64,000 nucleotides of DNA from contig NZ_CP059163.1 of assembly GCF_013466785.1 (NCBI RefSeq), positions 1,798,001 through 1,862,000 on the forward strand, in the 5' to 3' direction. A model generated the notes under the pieces. The model had not been told where the DNA came from. It searched no databases and saw nothing but the letters and a program-made list of their open reading frames with translations. Numbering within the stretch: position 1 is the stretch's first letter; every line of letters starts with the position of its first letter. Both the position numbers and the translations under genes were made by a program. Of the stretch, positions 29,942-37,988 are shown piece by piece. The DNA comes from Nocardioides marinisabuli. GTDB taxonomy: Bacteria > Actinomycetota > Actinomycetes > Propionibacteriales > Nocardioidaceae.

Positions 29942-31087
29942 ATGAAGCGGAGCATCTACGACGAGGACCACGAGGCCTTCCGCGCATCAGTGCGCGAGTT
30001 CCTGGAGCGTTCGGTCATCCCGGACGTCGAGCAGCACGCGGCCGACAAGGCCCTGCCGCGCGAGTTCTGGCTCGAGGCCGGCAAGCAGGGCTTCCTGGGC
30101 CTGGAGATCCCCGAGGAGTACGGCGGCGCCGGCGCCGAGGACTACCGCTTCAACGCGGTGGCGGCCGAGGAGCTCAACAAGGTCAACGCCGCGCTGGGCT
30201 CGTGCTGGGGCATCCACGCCGACATCACGGCGCCGTACATCGTCGAGCTCGGCACCGAGGAGCAGAAGCAGCGCTGGCTGCCCGGCGTGGCGGCCGGCGA
30301 GATCCTGCTGGCCATCGGCATGACCGAGCCCTCCGGCGGCTCCGACCTGGCCGCGCTGAAGACCACCGCCGTGCGCGACGGCGACCAGTGGGTCATCAAC
30401 GGCTCGAAGACCTTCATCACCAACGGCTACTCCGCCGACCTGGTGATCACCGCCGTGCGCACCGACCCCGAGAAGGGCGCGCGCGGCATCACCCTCTTCG
30501 CGATCCCCTCCGACGCGCCCGGCTTCAGCCGCGGCCGCAAGCTCGACAAGGTCGGCCAGGACGAGTCCGACACCGCCGAGCTGTTCTTCGAGAACGTCCG
30601 CCTCGGCGACGACCACGTGCTCGGCGAGCTCGGCGGCGGCTTCATCGCGATGATGCAGAAGCTCCCGCAGGAGCGCCTGGGCTGCGCCATCTCCAACGTC
30701 GCGCACGCCAAGCAGATCCTCGTCGAGACGCTGCAGTACACCAAGGACCGCAAGGCCTTCGGCCAGTCCATCGGGCAGTTCCAGCACAACAAGTTCCTGC
30801 TGGCTGAGCAGTTCACGGCCATCGAGGTCGCCGAGGCGTACGTCGACCAGTGCGTGGTGGCCCACGACAAGGGCGAGCTGACCCCCGTCGACGCGGCGAA
30901 GGCCAAGTGGTGGACCAGCCAGGTGCAGAACGACGTGCTCGACCACTGCGTGCAGCTGCACGGCGGCTACGGCTTCATGAACGAGTACCGCGTGGCCCGC
31001 GCCTGGCGCGACGCCCGCGTCTCGAAGATCTGGGCGGGCTCCAACGAGATCATGAAGGAGCTCATCGGCCGCGACCTGGGGCTGTGA
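29942..31087 (+). CDS. Acyl-CoA dehydrogenase, long-chain (LCAD) type
   Basis: A 381-residue flavoprotein acyl-CoA dehydrogenase. FAD-site motif IGMTEPSGGSDLAALK lies at about 125-140 and FQHNKFLLAE near 280. The C-terminal signature reads IWAGSNEIMKELIGRDL, with alanine where most members have the catalytic glutamate. Instead E244 in LPQERLG matches the base used by long-chain and isovaleryl-type enzymes, so it is expected to be active on long-chain or branched acyl-CoA. ATG 29942 is set by TAGCAT. It stands alone, divergent from glgX. Confidence 0.92.
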   Translation: MKRSIYDEDHEAFRASVREFLERSVIPDVEQHAADKALPREFWLEAGKQGFLGLEIPEEYGGAGAEDYRFNAVAAEELNKVNAALGSCWGIHADITAPYIVELGTEEQKQRWLPGVAAGEILLAIGMTEPSGGSDLAALKTTAVRDGDQWVINGSKTFITNGYSADLVITAVRTDPEKGARGITLFAIPSDAPGFSRGRKLDKVGQDESDTAELFFENVRLGDDHVLGELGGGFIAMMQKLPQERLGCAISNVAHAKQILVETLQYTKDRKAFGQSIGQFQHNKFLLAEQFTAIEVAEAYVDQCVVAHDKGELTPVDAAKAKWWTSQVQNDVLDHCVQLHGGYGFMNEYRVARAWRDARVSKIWAGSNEIMKELIGRDLGL

Positions 31088-31153
31088 CCCAGGCCGCGCA
31101 GCGCAGCCTCACCTTCGTTGCGAGGGGGTCGTGGGCCCGTCGATGATGGGCCC

Positions 31154-31894
31154 ATGACCTCCGACCTCGAGCGCGCCCCGATCGACGTCGGCCCGCACGA
31201 CGACGAGCCGCACGGCGAGGGCATCAACTCGAGGCTCAACTGGCTGCGCGCCGCCGTGCTCGGCGCCAACGACGGCATCGTGTCGACGGCCGGCGTGGTG
31301 GTCGGCGTGGCCGGCGCGACCACCGACCGCAACGCGATCCTCATCGCCGGCGTCGCCGCGGTCGTCGCGGGGGCGCTGAGCATGGGTGCCGGCGAGTACG
31401 TCTCGGTGAGCACCCAGAGCGACTCCGAGCGCGCGCTGCTCGACAAGGAGCGCCGCGAGCTCGAGGAGGAGCCCGAGGAGGAGCTGGCCGAGCTGGCCGC
31501 GATCTACGTCGGCAAGGGCCTCGACGAGGACCTCGCCCTGCAGGTGGCCCGCCAGCTCACCGAGCACGACGCCCTCGGGGCGCACGCCGAGGCCGAGCTC
31601 GGCATCGACCCCGACGACCTGACCAGCCCCTGGCACGCCGCCTGGGCCTCGATGCTCTCCTTCACCCTCGGCGCCCTGCTCCCGCTGCTCACGATCCTCT
31701 TCGTGGTCGCCGACCTCCGGGTCGGGGTCACCATGGGCGCGGTCGCCCTGGCCCTGGCCCTCACCGGCTACGCCAGCGCCAAGCTCGGCTACGGACCCCC
31801 CGGCCGCGCCGTGCTGCGCAACGTCGGCGGCGGTCTCTTCGCCATGGCCGTCACCTTCCTCATCGGCACCCTGCTCGGCACCCAGGTCGGCTGA
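31154..31894 (+). CDS. VIT1/CCC1-family iron/manganese transporter
   Basis: A 246-residue membrane protein of the VIT1/CCC1 family, which moves Fe2+ or Mn2+ out of the cytoplasm. It shows the family opening (LNWLRAAVLGANDGIVSTAGVVVGVAGA), the second segment VAGALSMGAGEYVSV, an acidic metal-binding helix pair rich in Glu (about 95-135), and three C-terminal membrane segments. ATG 31154. Its TGA stop forms the first bases of a 22-bp repeat array. Confidence 0.9.
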   Translation: MTSDLERAPIDVGPHDDEPHGEGINSRLNWLRAAVLGANDGIVSTAGVVVGVAGATTDRNAILIAGVAAVVAGALSMGAGEYVSVSTQSDSERALLDKERRELEEEPEEELAELAAIYVGKGLDEDLALQVARQLTEHDALGAHAEAELGIDPDDLTSPWHAAWASMLSFTLGALLPLLTILFVVADLRVGVTMGAVALALALTGYASAKLGYGPPGRAVLRNVGGGLFAMAVTFLIGTLLGTQVG

Positions 31895-32040
31895 CCCGGC
31901 GCAAACTTCGCGCCGACCCGGCGCGAATCTCGCGCCGACCCGGCGCAAACTTCGCGCTGACCCGGCGCGGATCTCGTTGACGCCAGGACGGGCCGGCTCG
32001 ATGGGAGATATGCGCCGGGTGGGCGAGATATTCGGGCCGG
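31891..32040. repeat. Four direct 22-bp repeats followed by two degenerate inverted copies
   Basis: GACCCGGCGC begins at 31893, 31915, 31937 and 31959, exactly 22 bp apart, with the unit GCGCCGACCCGGCGCAAACT and close variants (AAACTTC, GAATCTC, GGATCTC tails). From about 32003 to 32040 two inverted, degenerate copies follow (GATATGCGCCGGGT, then GAGATATTCGGGCCGGGTC), so the whole can fold on itself. The first copy includes the stop codon of the transporter gene. Function unknown. Confidence 0.85.
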
Positions 32041-32059
32041 GTCGTGGTGGGGTGGTGGG

Positions 32060-32626
32060 GTGCGACTGTTCGCTGCGCTGGTGCCGCCGCCGGAGGCGGT
32101 GGAGCACCTCGACGCGTTCCTGGAGGTGCGCCGCAGCGCCGCCGGGTTCCGCTGGAGCGCGGCCGAGCACCTGCACGTGACGCTGGCCTTCTACGGCGAC
32201 GTCGAGGAGTGGCGCCTCGACGAGCTGGTCGAGCGGCTGCGCACCGCGGCCGCTCGTCGTACGCCGCTCGCCGCCCGGGTCGCGGGTGGGGGCGCCTTCC
32301 CCGACCCCGCCGCCGCGCGGGTGCTCTGGGCCGGGCTCGAGGTCGAGCCGGCCGGCGAGCTCGACCGGTTGGCCGAGGGCTGCCGCACCGCGGGTGGCGG
32401 TCAGCGGCGCCGGGTCGACGGGCAGCGGTTCCGCCCGCACGTGACGCTCGCCCGCCTGGGGCGCCCGGCCCACGTCGAGGACTGGGTGCGGCTGCTCGAC
32501 GGCTACCGCGGACCGGAGTGGCGCGCCGAGACCGTGGCCCTGGTCGCCTCCCACCTCGGCGAGGGGCCGCGGCGCCGCCCCCGCCACGAGCTGCTCGAAC
32601 ACATCGGGGTCGGCCCCGGCGCGTGA
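32060..32626 (+). CDS. thpR: RNA 2',3'-cyclic phosphodiesterase
   Basis: A 188-residue member of the 2H phosphoesterase family (formerly 2'-5' RNA ligase), which opens 2',3'-cyclic phosphates on RNA. The two required H-x-T motifs are HVTLAFYGD near residue 38 and HVTLARLGRP near 125. RLFAALVPPPEAVEHL is the usual N-terminus. GTG 32060 lies inside a run of GTGG triplets just after the repeat array; no clear ribosome site is visible, so the start is less certain than the family call. Confidence 0.9.
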   Translation: MRLFAALVPPPEAVEHLDAFLEVRRSAAGFRWSAAEHLHVTLAFYGDVEEWRLDELVERLRTAAARRTPLAARVAGGGAFPDPAAARVLWAGLEVEPAGELDRLAEGCRTAGGGQRRRVDGQRFRPHVTLARLGRPAHVEDWVRLLDGYRGPEWRAETVALVASHLGEGPRRRPRHELLEHIGVGPGA

Positions 32627-32650
32627 CGCGCGGGCGTCGGCGATCTCCCC

Positions 32651-32656
32651 TAGGTT
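32651..32656 (+). promoter_or_regulatory. -10 box (TAGGTT) of the pnt operon
   Basis: TAGGTT ends 7 nt before GTG 32664 and favours that start over the TTG at 32655, which lies inside the promoter. Confidence 0.6.
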
Positions 32657-32663
32657 GACCAGG

Positions 32664-33803
32664 GTGAGAGTCGCAGTCGTGCGCGAGACCCGCGAGGCCG
32701 AGGCCCGGGTCGCGCTGGTGCCCGAGCTGGTCGCCAAGCTCACCGCCGTGGGCCACACGGTCGCCGTCGAGACCGGCGCCGGGCTGGGCGCCCTCGCCGA
32801 CGACGCGGCGTACGCCGAGGCGGGCGCGAGCGTCGTCGACGACCCGCTCGCCGACGCCGAGCTGGTGCTCTCGGTGCAGCCGCTGGACCGGGAGGCCGCC
32901 CGGCGGCTGCCGGAGCACGCGGTGACGGTCTCGTTCCTGCCGACCGCGCTCGAGACCGACCTGGTGCGCGACCTGCGCGACCTCGGCATCACCAGCCTGG
33001 CCATGGAGCTGGTGCCGCGCATCTCGCGCGCGCAGTCGATGGACGCGCTGTCGTCGCAGTCGCTGGTGGCCGGCTACCGCTGCGCGGTCGTCTGCGCCGG
33101 GCTGCTGCGCCGCTTCTTCCCCCTCAACATGACCGCCGCGGGCACCGTGCCGCCCGCCGAGGTCGTCGTCCTCGGCGCCGGGGTCGCCGGGCTGCAGGCG
33201 ATCGCGACCGCCAAGCGCCTCGGCGCCGTCGTCAAGGCCTACGACGTGCGCGCGGCCGCCGCCGAGGAGATCCGCTCGATGGGCGCCCAGGCCATCGAGC
33301 TCGACCTGCCGACCCTCGAGGGCGCCGGCGGCTACGCCCGCGAGATGGGCGAGGAGCGGGCCCGGCTCCAGCGCGAGCTCCTGGCGCCGTACGTCGCCAA
33401 CGCCGACGGGCTGATCACCACCGCGGCGGTGCCGGGCCGCACCGCGCCGGTGCTGGTGACCCGGGCGATGGTCGAGCAGATGCGCCCCGGGTCGGTCGTC
33501 GTCGACCTGGCCGCCGACTCCGGCGGCAACGTCGAGGGCGTCGTGGCCGGTGAGGTGGTGCGCATCGGCCAGGCGCAGGTCTGGGGCGGTCGCAACGTGC
33601 CGGCGCAGATGCCGGGGCCGGCCTCGCGGCTCTACGCCCAGAACGTGGTCAACCTGGTCGCGCTGCTGGCGCCCGAGGGCGAGCTGGTCCTCGACCTCGA
33701 CGACGAGATCCTGGCCGGGGCCTGCGTGACCCACGCCGGCGTCATCCGGCACGAGCCGACCCGGGTGCTCCTCGAGGGCCCGGCGGAAGGGGGTGGCGCA
33801 TGA
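32664..33803 (+). CDS. pntAA: NAD(P) transhydrogenase subunit alpha part 1
   Basis: The soluble NAD(H)-binding domain I of the proton-pumping transhydrogenase, which makes NADPH from NADH at the membrane. It has 379 residues with RVAVVRETREAEARVALVPE at the N-terminus, ARGQSMDALSSQ-like contact loop (ISRAQSMDALSSQ near 115) and the Rossmann motif VVVLGAGVAGLQAIATAKRLGA near 170. The start is GTG 32664. It overlaps pntAB as ATGA. The split three-gene form is common in actinobacteria. Confidence 0.93.
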   Translation: MRVAVVRETREAEARVALVPELVAKLTAVGHTVAVETGAGLGALADDAAYAEAGASVVDDPLADAELVLSVQPLDREAARRLPEHAVTVSFLPTALETDLVRDLRDLGITSLAMELVPRISRAQSMDALSSQSLVAGYRCAVVCAGLLRRFFPLNMTAAGTVPPAEVVVLGAGVAGLQAIATAKRLGAVVKAYDVRAAAAEEIRSMGAQAIELDLPTLEGAGGYAREMGEERARLQRELLAPYVANADGLITTAAVPGRTAPVLVTRAMVEQMRPGSVVVDLAADSGGNVEGVVAGEVVRIGQAQVWGGRNVPAQMPGPASRLYAQNVVNLVALLAPEGELVLDLDDEILAGACVTHAGVIRHEPTRVLLEGPAEGGGA

Positions 33804-34114
33804 GCGAGGGCGTGGTCTGGCTGACCATCTTCGTGCTCAGCGTCTTCGTGGGCATCGAGGTCATCTCGAAGGTGTCCTCGACGCTGCACACACCGCTGAT
33901 GTCGGGCGCCAACGCGATCCACGGGATCATCCTGCTCGGCGCCGTCATCGTCACGGGCAGCACCGACTCGACCGTCGCCCTGGTCGTGGGGCTGGTCGCG
34001 ATCGTGCTGGCCGCCATCAACATGGTCGGCGGTTTCGTGGTCACCGACCGGATGCTGCAGATGTTCTCGCGCCGCAAGCCGCGGGCCGCGTCCTCCGAGC
34101 GGACGGAGCGCTGA
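33800..34114 (+). CDS. pntAB: NAD(P) transhydrogenase subunit alpha part 2
   Basis: A 104-residue membrane part of the alpha subunit with three hydrophobic helices. SSTLHTPLMSGANAIHGIILLGA is the conserved signature of this proton-channel segment. ATG 33800 overlaps the stop of pntAA, and its own stop overlaps the pntB start (TGATG). Confidence 0.93.
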   Translation: MSEGVVWLTIFVLSVFVGIEVISKVSSTLHTPLMSGANAIHGIILLGAVIVTGSTDSTVALVVGLVAIVLAAINMVGGFVVTDRMLQMFSRRKPRAASSERTER

Positions 34115-35484
34115 TGCCGACCTGGGTCCAGCTGGTCTACCTGGGCTGCGCGGTCTGCTTCATCCTGGCGCTGAAGGGGCTCTCGGGCCCACGCACCGCG
34201 CGGCTGGGCAACCTCGTCGGCGCCGCTGCCGCGGTCGTGGCCGTGGTGGTGCCCTTCGCCTACCTCGAGCTCGACCACGTGCCGCTGATGCTGGCCGCGA
34301 TCGCGGTCGGCTCGCTGGTCGGCGTCGTGGGGGCGCGCAAGGTCCAGATGACCCAGATGCCGCAGATGGTGGCGCTCTTCAACGGCGTCGGTGGTGGCGC
34401 CGCCGCGCTGGTGGCGCTGCTGGAGCTGCAGCACATGGGGGCGCGCACCCCCGCCTTCGACCTGGCCGCCACGGCGTTCACCGTCGTCGTCGGCTCGGTC
34501 TCCTTCGCCGGCTCGGCGGTCACCTTCGCCAAGCTCCAGGAGCTGATGACCTCGCGCCCGGTGGTCTTCCCCGGGCTGCCGGTGGCCTTCGGCGGCGCCC
34601 TGGTGGCCGGCGTCGGGCTCTCGGTGCTGGTGGTGCTCGACGCCTCGCTCGCCGTGGGCGTCGTGCTCGGTCTCGTGGGCCTGGCCCTGGGCGTCCTGCT
34701 GGTGCTGCCCGTCGGCGGGGCCGACGTGCCGATCGTGATCTCGCTGCTCAACGCCTTCACCGGCCTGACCGTCGCCGCGGGCGGCTACGTGCTCGGCAAC
34801 GTCGTGCTGCTGGTCGCCGGCACCCTGGTCGGCGCGGCCGGCACCTTCCTGACGCTGCTGATGGCCGGTGCGATGGGCCGCTCGGTGGCCAACATCCTGT
34901 TCGGCGCGCTGCGCGGCGGCTCCACCCTCGGGGCGGGCGTGGCCTCCGACCGGCCGGTCCGCTCGGCCGGGCCCGAGGACGTCGCGATCCTGCTGGCGTA
35001 CGCCGACCGGGTCATCGTCGTGCCCGGCTACGGCCTGGCGGTGGCCCAGGCCCAGCACACGCTGCGCGAGCTGGTCGAGGTGCTGCTGGCGCGCGGCGCG
35101 AAGGTCGACTACGCCATCCACCCGGTCGCCGGGCGGATGCCCGGCCACATGAACGTGCTGCTCGCCGAGGCGCAGGTGCCCTACGACCAGCTCGCCGAGA
35201 TGGACGACATCAACGGCGAGTTCCGCCAGACCGACGTCGTGCTGGTCGTCGGCGCCAACGACGTGGTCAACCCGGCGGCGCGCACCACGCCCTCGGCGCC
35301 GATCTACGGGATGCCGATCCTCGACGTCGACCAGGCCAAGCAGGTGGTCTTCCTCAAGCGCTCGATGCGCCCCGGCTTCGCCGGCATCGAGAACGAGCTG
35401 CTCTTCGAGCCCACCACCACCCTGCTCTTCGGCGACGCCAAGGAGTCGCTCGCCAAGCTGCTGGCGGCGCTCAAGGCGGTCTGA
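34114..35484 (+). CDS. pntB: NAD(P) transhydrogenase subunit beta
   Basis: A 456-residue subunit with an N-terminal membrane bundle (about nine hydrophobic segments to residue 275) and a C-terminal NADP(H)-binding domain. The domain shows VIVVPGYGLAVAQAQHTLRELV and IHPVAGRMPGHMNVLLAEA, the usual NADP site, and ANDVVNPAART later. ATG 34114 overlaps the pntAB stop. With the two upstream subunits this makes a complete enzyme. Confidence 0.95.
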   Translation: MPTWVQLVYLGCAVCFILALKGLSGPRTARLGNLVGAAAAVVAVVVPFAYLELDHVPLMLAAIAVGSLVGVVGARKVQMTQMPQMVALFNGVGGGAAALVALLELQHMGARTPAFDLAATAFTVVVGSVSFAGSAVTFAKLQELMTSRPVVFPGLPVAFGGALVAGVGLSVLVVLDASLAVGVVLGLVGLALGVLLVLPVGGADVPIVISLLNAFTGLTVAAGGYVLGNVVLLVAGTLVGAAGTFLTLLMAGAMGRSVANILFGALRGGSTLGAGVASDRPVRSAGPEDVAILLAYADRVIVVPGYGLAVAQAQHTLRELVEVLLARGAKVDYAIHPVAGRMPGHMNVLLAEAQVPYDQLAEMDDINGEFRQTDVVLVVGANDVVNPAARTTPSAPIYGMPILDVDQAKQVVFLKRSMRPGFAGIENELLFEPTTTLLFGDAKESLAKLLAALKAV

Positions 35485-35546
35485 GCCCCCGCGGGCCCAC
35501 CCTGGGGGTGAGACAGGTCGTCGGGGCGCCGGGTTGGCTGGTCGGC

Positions 35547-35978
35547 ATGACCAACACACCGGAGAAGATCGTCTACACCGCCCGCGCCACCGTCCACGGC
35601 GGCCGCGAGGGCCACGCCAAGTCCGACGACGGCGTCCTCGACCTGACCCTGACCGCCCCGAGGGAGACCGGCGGGCCGGGCACCGGCACCAACCCCGAGC
35701 AGCTGTTCGCGGTCGGCTACGGCGCCTGCTTCCAGGGGGCGCTGGCCATGGTCGCCAAGCAGCACGGCGTCGACGCGCGTGACTCGGTGCTCGAGATCGC
35801 GGTGGGCTTCGGGCCGGAGGGCGACTCGTTCGCCATCACCGCCGACATCACCGCCACGATCCCGGGGGTCGACGACGCCAAGGCCCAGGAGCTGGTCGAG
35901 GCCGCGCACCAGGTGTGCCCCTACTCCAAGGCGACCCGCGGCAACGTGCCGGTGACCGTCACCGGCAAGGGGGCCTGA
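35547..35978 (+). CDS. ohr: Organic hydroperoxide resistance protein (Ohr)
   Basis: Thiol peroxidase of the Ohr/OsmC family that reduces organic hydroperoxides; 143 residues. The two catalytic cysteines are C61 (GYGACFQGAL) and C124 (HQVCPYSKATRGN), spaced as in Ohr, and TNPEQLFAVGY carries the conserved Glu51. ATG 35547. No OhrR regulator is adjacent. It converges with upp over a gap rich in hairpins. Confidence 0.95.
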   Translation: MTNTPEKIVYTARATVHGGREGHAKSDDGVLDLTLTAPRETGGPGTGTNPEQLFAVGYGACFQGALAMVAKQHGVDARDSVLEIAVGFGPEGDSFAITADITATIPGVDDAKAQELVEAAHQVCPYSKATRGNVPVTVTGKGA

Positions 35979-35985
35979 GCCCGGC

Positions 35986-36005
35986 CCCGGCGCCGCAGCG
36001 CCGGG
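35986..36005. terminator. Hairpin after ohr, convergent with upp
   Basis: CCCGGCGC and GCGCCGGG pair around a 4-nt loop, 8 nt after the ohr stop. A second inverted pair (CCGGGACGTC at 36001-36010 and its complement at 36045-36054) encloses a further GGGACG/CGTCCC hairpin. No T-run follows, as is usual in high-GC actinobacteria. It probably ends transcription from both sides. Confidence 0.6.
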
Positions 36006-36068
36006 ACGTCGTACGTCGAGCAGGGACGGACGTCCCGCCCGTATGACGTCCCGGTCGCTCGGTGCAGC

Positions 36069-36710
36069 TCAGTGGGCCACGCCGTACAACCGGTCGCCGG
36101 CATCGCCGAGACCGGGCACGATGTAGCCCTTGTCGTTGAGCCGCTCGTCCATCGCGGCGGTGACGACCGTGACCGGGACGTCGAGGCCCTCGAGGTCGGC
36201 GGCCAGCCGCTCGCAGCCCTCGGGGGCGGCCAGCAGGCAGATCGCGGTGATGTGGTCGGCGCCGCGGTCGGTGAGGAAGCGGATCGCCGCGGCCAGGGTG
36301 CCGCCGGTGGCCAGCATCGGGTCGAGCACGTAGCACTGGCGCCCCGACAGGTCGTCGGGCAGCCGCTCGGCGTACGTCGACGCCTCGAGCGTCTCCTCGT
36401 TGCGCACCATGCCCAGGAAGCCGACCTCCGCGGTCGGCAGCAGGCGCATCATCCCGTCGAGCATGCCCAACCCGGCGCGCAGGATCGGCACCACCAGCGG
36501 CTTGGGCGAGTCGAGCCGGACGCCGGTGGCGGGGGAGACGGGGGTCTGGATCTCGACGGTGGAGACCCGCACGTCGCGGGTCGCCTCGTAGGCCAGCAGG
36601 GTCACCAGCTCGTCGGTCAGCGCCCGGAAGGTCGGGGAGTCGGTGCTCTGGTCCCGCAGCGTGGTGAGCTTGTGGGTGACGAGGGGGTGGTCCACGACGT
36701 GGGTGCGCAT
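36069..36710 (-). CDS. upp: Uracil phosphoribosyltransferase
   Basis: Pyrimidine salvage enzyme making UMP from uracil and PRPP; 213 residues. [16 protein letters not shown] near 128-143 is the PRPP-binding loop and [16 protein letters not shown] near the C-terminus is the uracil-binding end. ATG 36710 is placed by TAGGGT 7 nt upstream; the open frame to 36836 upstream is proline/arginine-rich and would include the promoter. Confidence 0.95.
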   Translation of the reverse strand: MRTHVVDHPLVTHKLTTLRDQSTDSPTFRALTDELVTLLAYEATRDVRVSTVEIQTPVSPATGVRLDSPKPLVVPILRAGLGMLDGMMRLLPTAEVGFLGMVRNEETLEASTYAERLPDDLSGRQCYVLDPMLATGGTLAAAIRFLTDRGADHITAICLLAAPEGCERLAADLEGLDVPVTVVTAAMDERLNDKGYIVPGLGDAGDRLYGVAH

Positions 36711-36717
36711 GGCGACC

Positions 36718-36723
36718 ACCCTA
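36718..36723 (-). promoter_or_regulatory. -10 box (TAGGGT) of upp
   Basis: On the minus strand TAGGGT ends 7 nt before ATG 36710; leaderless layout. Confidence 0.6.
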
Positions 36724-36798
36724 GTGGCCGGGCCCGGAGGGGTGGAGCGCGGGAAAGGGGCTGGTCGCCGGGCGTGGGCGTCTGTCACTGTAGGAGGT

Positions 36799-36816
36799 GC
36801 CGCACACCCGTGCGGC
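36799..36816 (+). promoter_or_regulatory. Hairpin in the 5' leader of the tadA pair
   Basis: GCCGCAC and GTGCGGC form a 7-bp stem with a 4-nt loop, followed by GGAGGGTG and ATG 36851. A structured leader; no known riboswitch is recognised. Confidence 0.35.
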
Positions 36817-36850
36817 AGCGTGGTTCGTCCGTCCACCGGAGGGTGCCCCC

Positions 36851-37336
36851 ATGGCCGAGCAGCTCGACGAGGTCGACTTCGCCCTGGCGGCCTACCGCAC
36901 CGAGGGCGAGTGGGTCGTGGCCGAGCTGACCCACGACCACCTCGGGGACGTCGACGTGCTGGCCAGCGCGCTGCGCCGCTTCCCCGGCGACGCCGGCACG
37001 CTGGGCCTGGTCGCGATCGACGAGGACTTCTTCGTGCTCGTGCGCGTCTCGGGCGGCTCCACCCGGCTGCTGCTCTCCGACGTCACGGCGGCCGAGGAGT
37101 GGGAGCTGGCGGCCTCGGTGCTGGAGCACCTGCACCTGCCCGACCCCGAGGACGACGACGAGCCCGAGCCCGCCGGCGAGGTGGGGCTGCTGGCCGACCT
37201 CGGCGTCAGCGCGGCCACGATGGCCGAGCTCATCGACGACGAGGAGCTCTACCCCGACGAGCTGCTCTCGGAGGTCGCGCGGATGGTCGGCTTCGGCGAG
37301 CTCTTCGACGACGTGGTCGGCCTGACCTCGGCGTGA
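36851..37336 (+). CDS. tRNA adenosine deaminase-associated protein
   Basis: A 161-residue acidic protein of the actinobacterial family named for its position next to tadA; biochemical function is unknown. It has a [22 protein letters not shown]-terminus, a middle acidic stretch ([13 protein letters not shown]) and a C-terminal helical part ending [31 protein letters not shown] 36851 follows GGAGGGTG. Its stop overlaps the tadA start as GTGA, so the two are coupled; a role in deaminase stability or specificity is inferred from this. Confidence 0.85.
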   Translation: MAEQLDEVDFALAAYRTEGEWVVAELTHDHLGDVDVLASALRRFPGDAGTLGLVAIDEDFFVLVRVSGGSTRLLLSDVTAAEEWELAASVLEHLHLPDPEDDDEPEPAGEVGLLADLGVSAATMAELIDDEELYPDELLSEVARMVGFGELFDDVVGLTSA

Positions 37337-37806
37337 GCGCCTCGCTCCACCCCACCGGCCCGTGGGAACCAGCGATGCGGGCCGCCCTCGACGAGGCCCG
37401 CGCCGCCCGCGCCACCGGTGACGTGCCGATCGGCGCCGTGGTCGTCGACGCCGCCGGAGCGGTGCTGGGCCGCGGCCGCAACGTGCGCGAGGCCGAGGCC
37501 GACCCCACCGGGCACGCCGAGGTGGTCGCGCTGCGCGCAGCGGCCCGGGCCCGGGGGGAGTGGCGCCTCGAGGGCTGCACCCTCGTGGTCACCCTCGAGC
37601 CGTGCACGATGTGCGCCGGTGCCGCGGTGCTGAGCCGGGTCGAGCGCGTCGTCTTCGCGGCGTACGACGACAAGGCCGGGGCCGTGGGCAGCCTCTGGGA
37701 CGTCGTGCGCGACCGCCGCCTCAACCACCGGCCCGAGGTCCTCGCCGGGGTGCTGGCCGAGGAGTCGGCGGCTCTGCTGCAGGAGTTCTTCGCCGCGCAC
37801 CGGTGA
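37333..37806 (+). CDS. tadA: tRNA-specific adenosine deaminase
   Basis: Zinc deaminase that makes inosine at the wobble base of tRNA-Arg(ACG); 157 residues. Zinc and catalytic residues are H61 and E63 (GHAEVVALRAA) and C91 and C94 (LEPCTMCAGA). The GTG start overlaps the upstream stop. It has the standard bacterial length and ends at a repeat-rich convergent gap. Confidence 0.94.
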   Translation: MSASLHPTGPWEPAMRAALDEARAARATGDVPIGAVVVDAAGAVLGRGRNVREAEADPTGHAEVVALRAAARARGEWRLEGCTLVVTLEPCTMCAGAAVLSRVERVVFAAYDDKAGAVGSLWDVVRDRRLNHRPEVLAGVLAEESAALLQEFFAAHR

Positions 37807-37851
37807 GCGGTCAACCCGGGGCCGTGAGCGCGCTCGCTTCCTGTCCCGGCC

Positions 37852-37958
37852 GGTCGTGGCCCGGGTCGTGGGTTCGGTCGTGGTCTGGGTCGTGGTCTGG
37901 AGGCGCGCCAGAGCGCGGCCTCAGGCACACGACCCGAGCCACGACCCGAGCCACGACC
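37852..37958. repeat. Four direct 12-bp repeats followed by three inverted copies
   Basis: GGTCGTGG occurs at 37852, 37864, 37876 and 37888, exactly 12 bp apart. After a spacer holding a GGCGCGCC palindrome, the complement CCACGACC (first copy imperfect) occurs at 37927, 37939 and 37951, also 12 bp apart. The array fills the gap between convergent tadA and the LacI gene and can fold into a long stem. It has the layout of the 22-bp arrays with a different unit. Confidence 0.85.
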
Positions 37959-37988
37959 TCGCCGGTCGGCTGGACGTAGCCGGAGGCG

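Noticed and set aside
31891..31980. CRISPR array
   Set aside because: Units are 22 bp with no unique spacers of constant length, and no cas genes are present; it is a tandem repeat.
36799..36816. Riboswitch before the tadA pair
   Set aside because: Only a simple 7-bp stem is present; no known aptamer core.
36711..36836. N-terminal extension of upp
   Set aside because: It would include the TAGGGT promoter box; ATG 36710 gives the normal protein.
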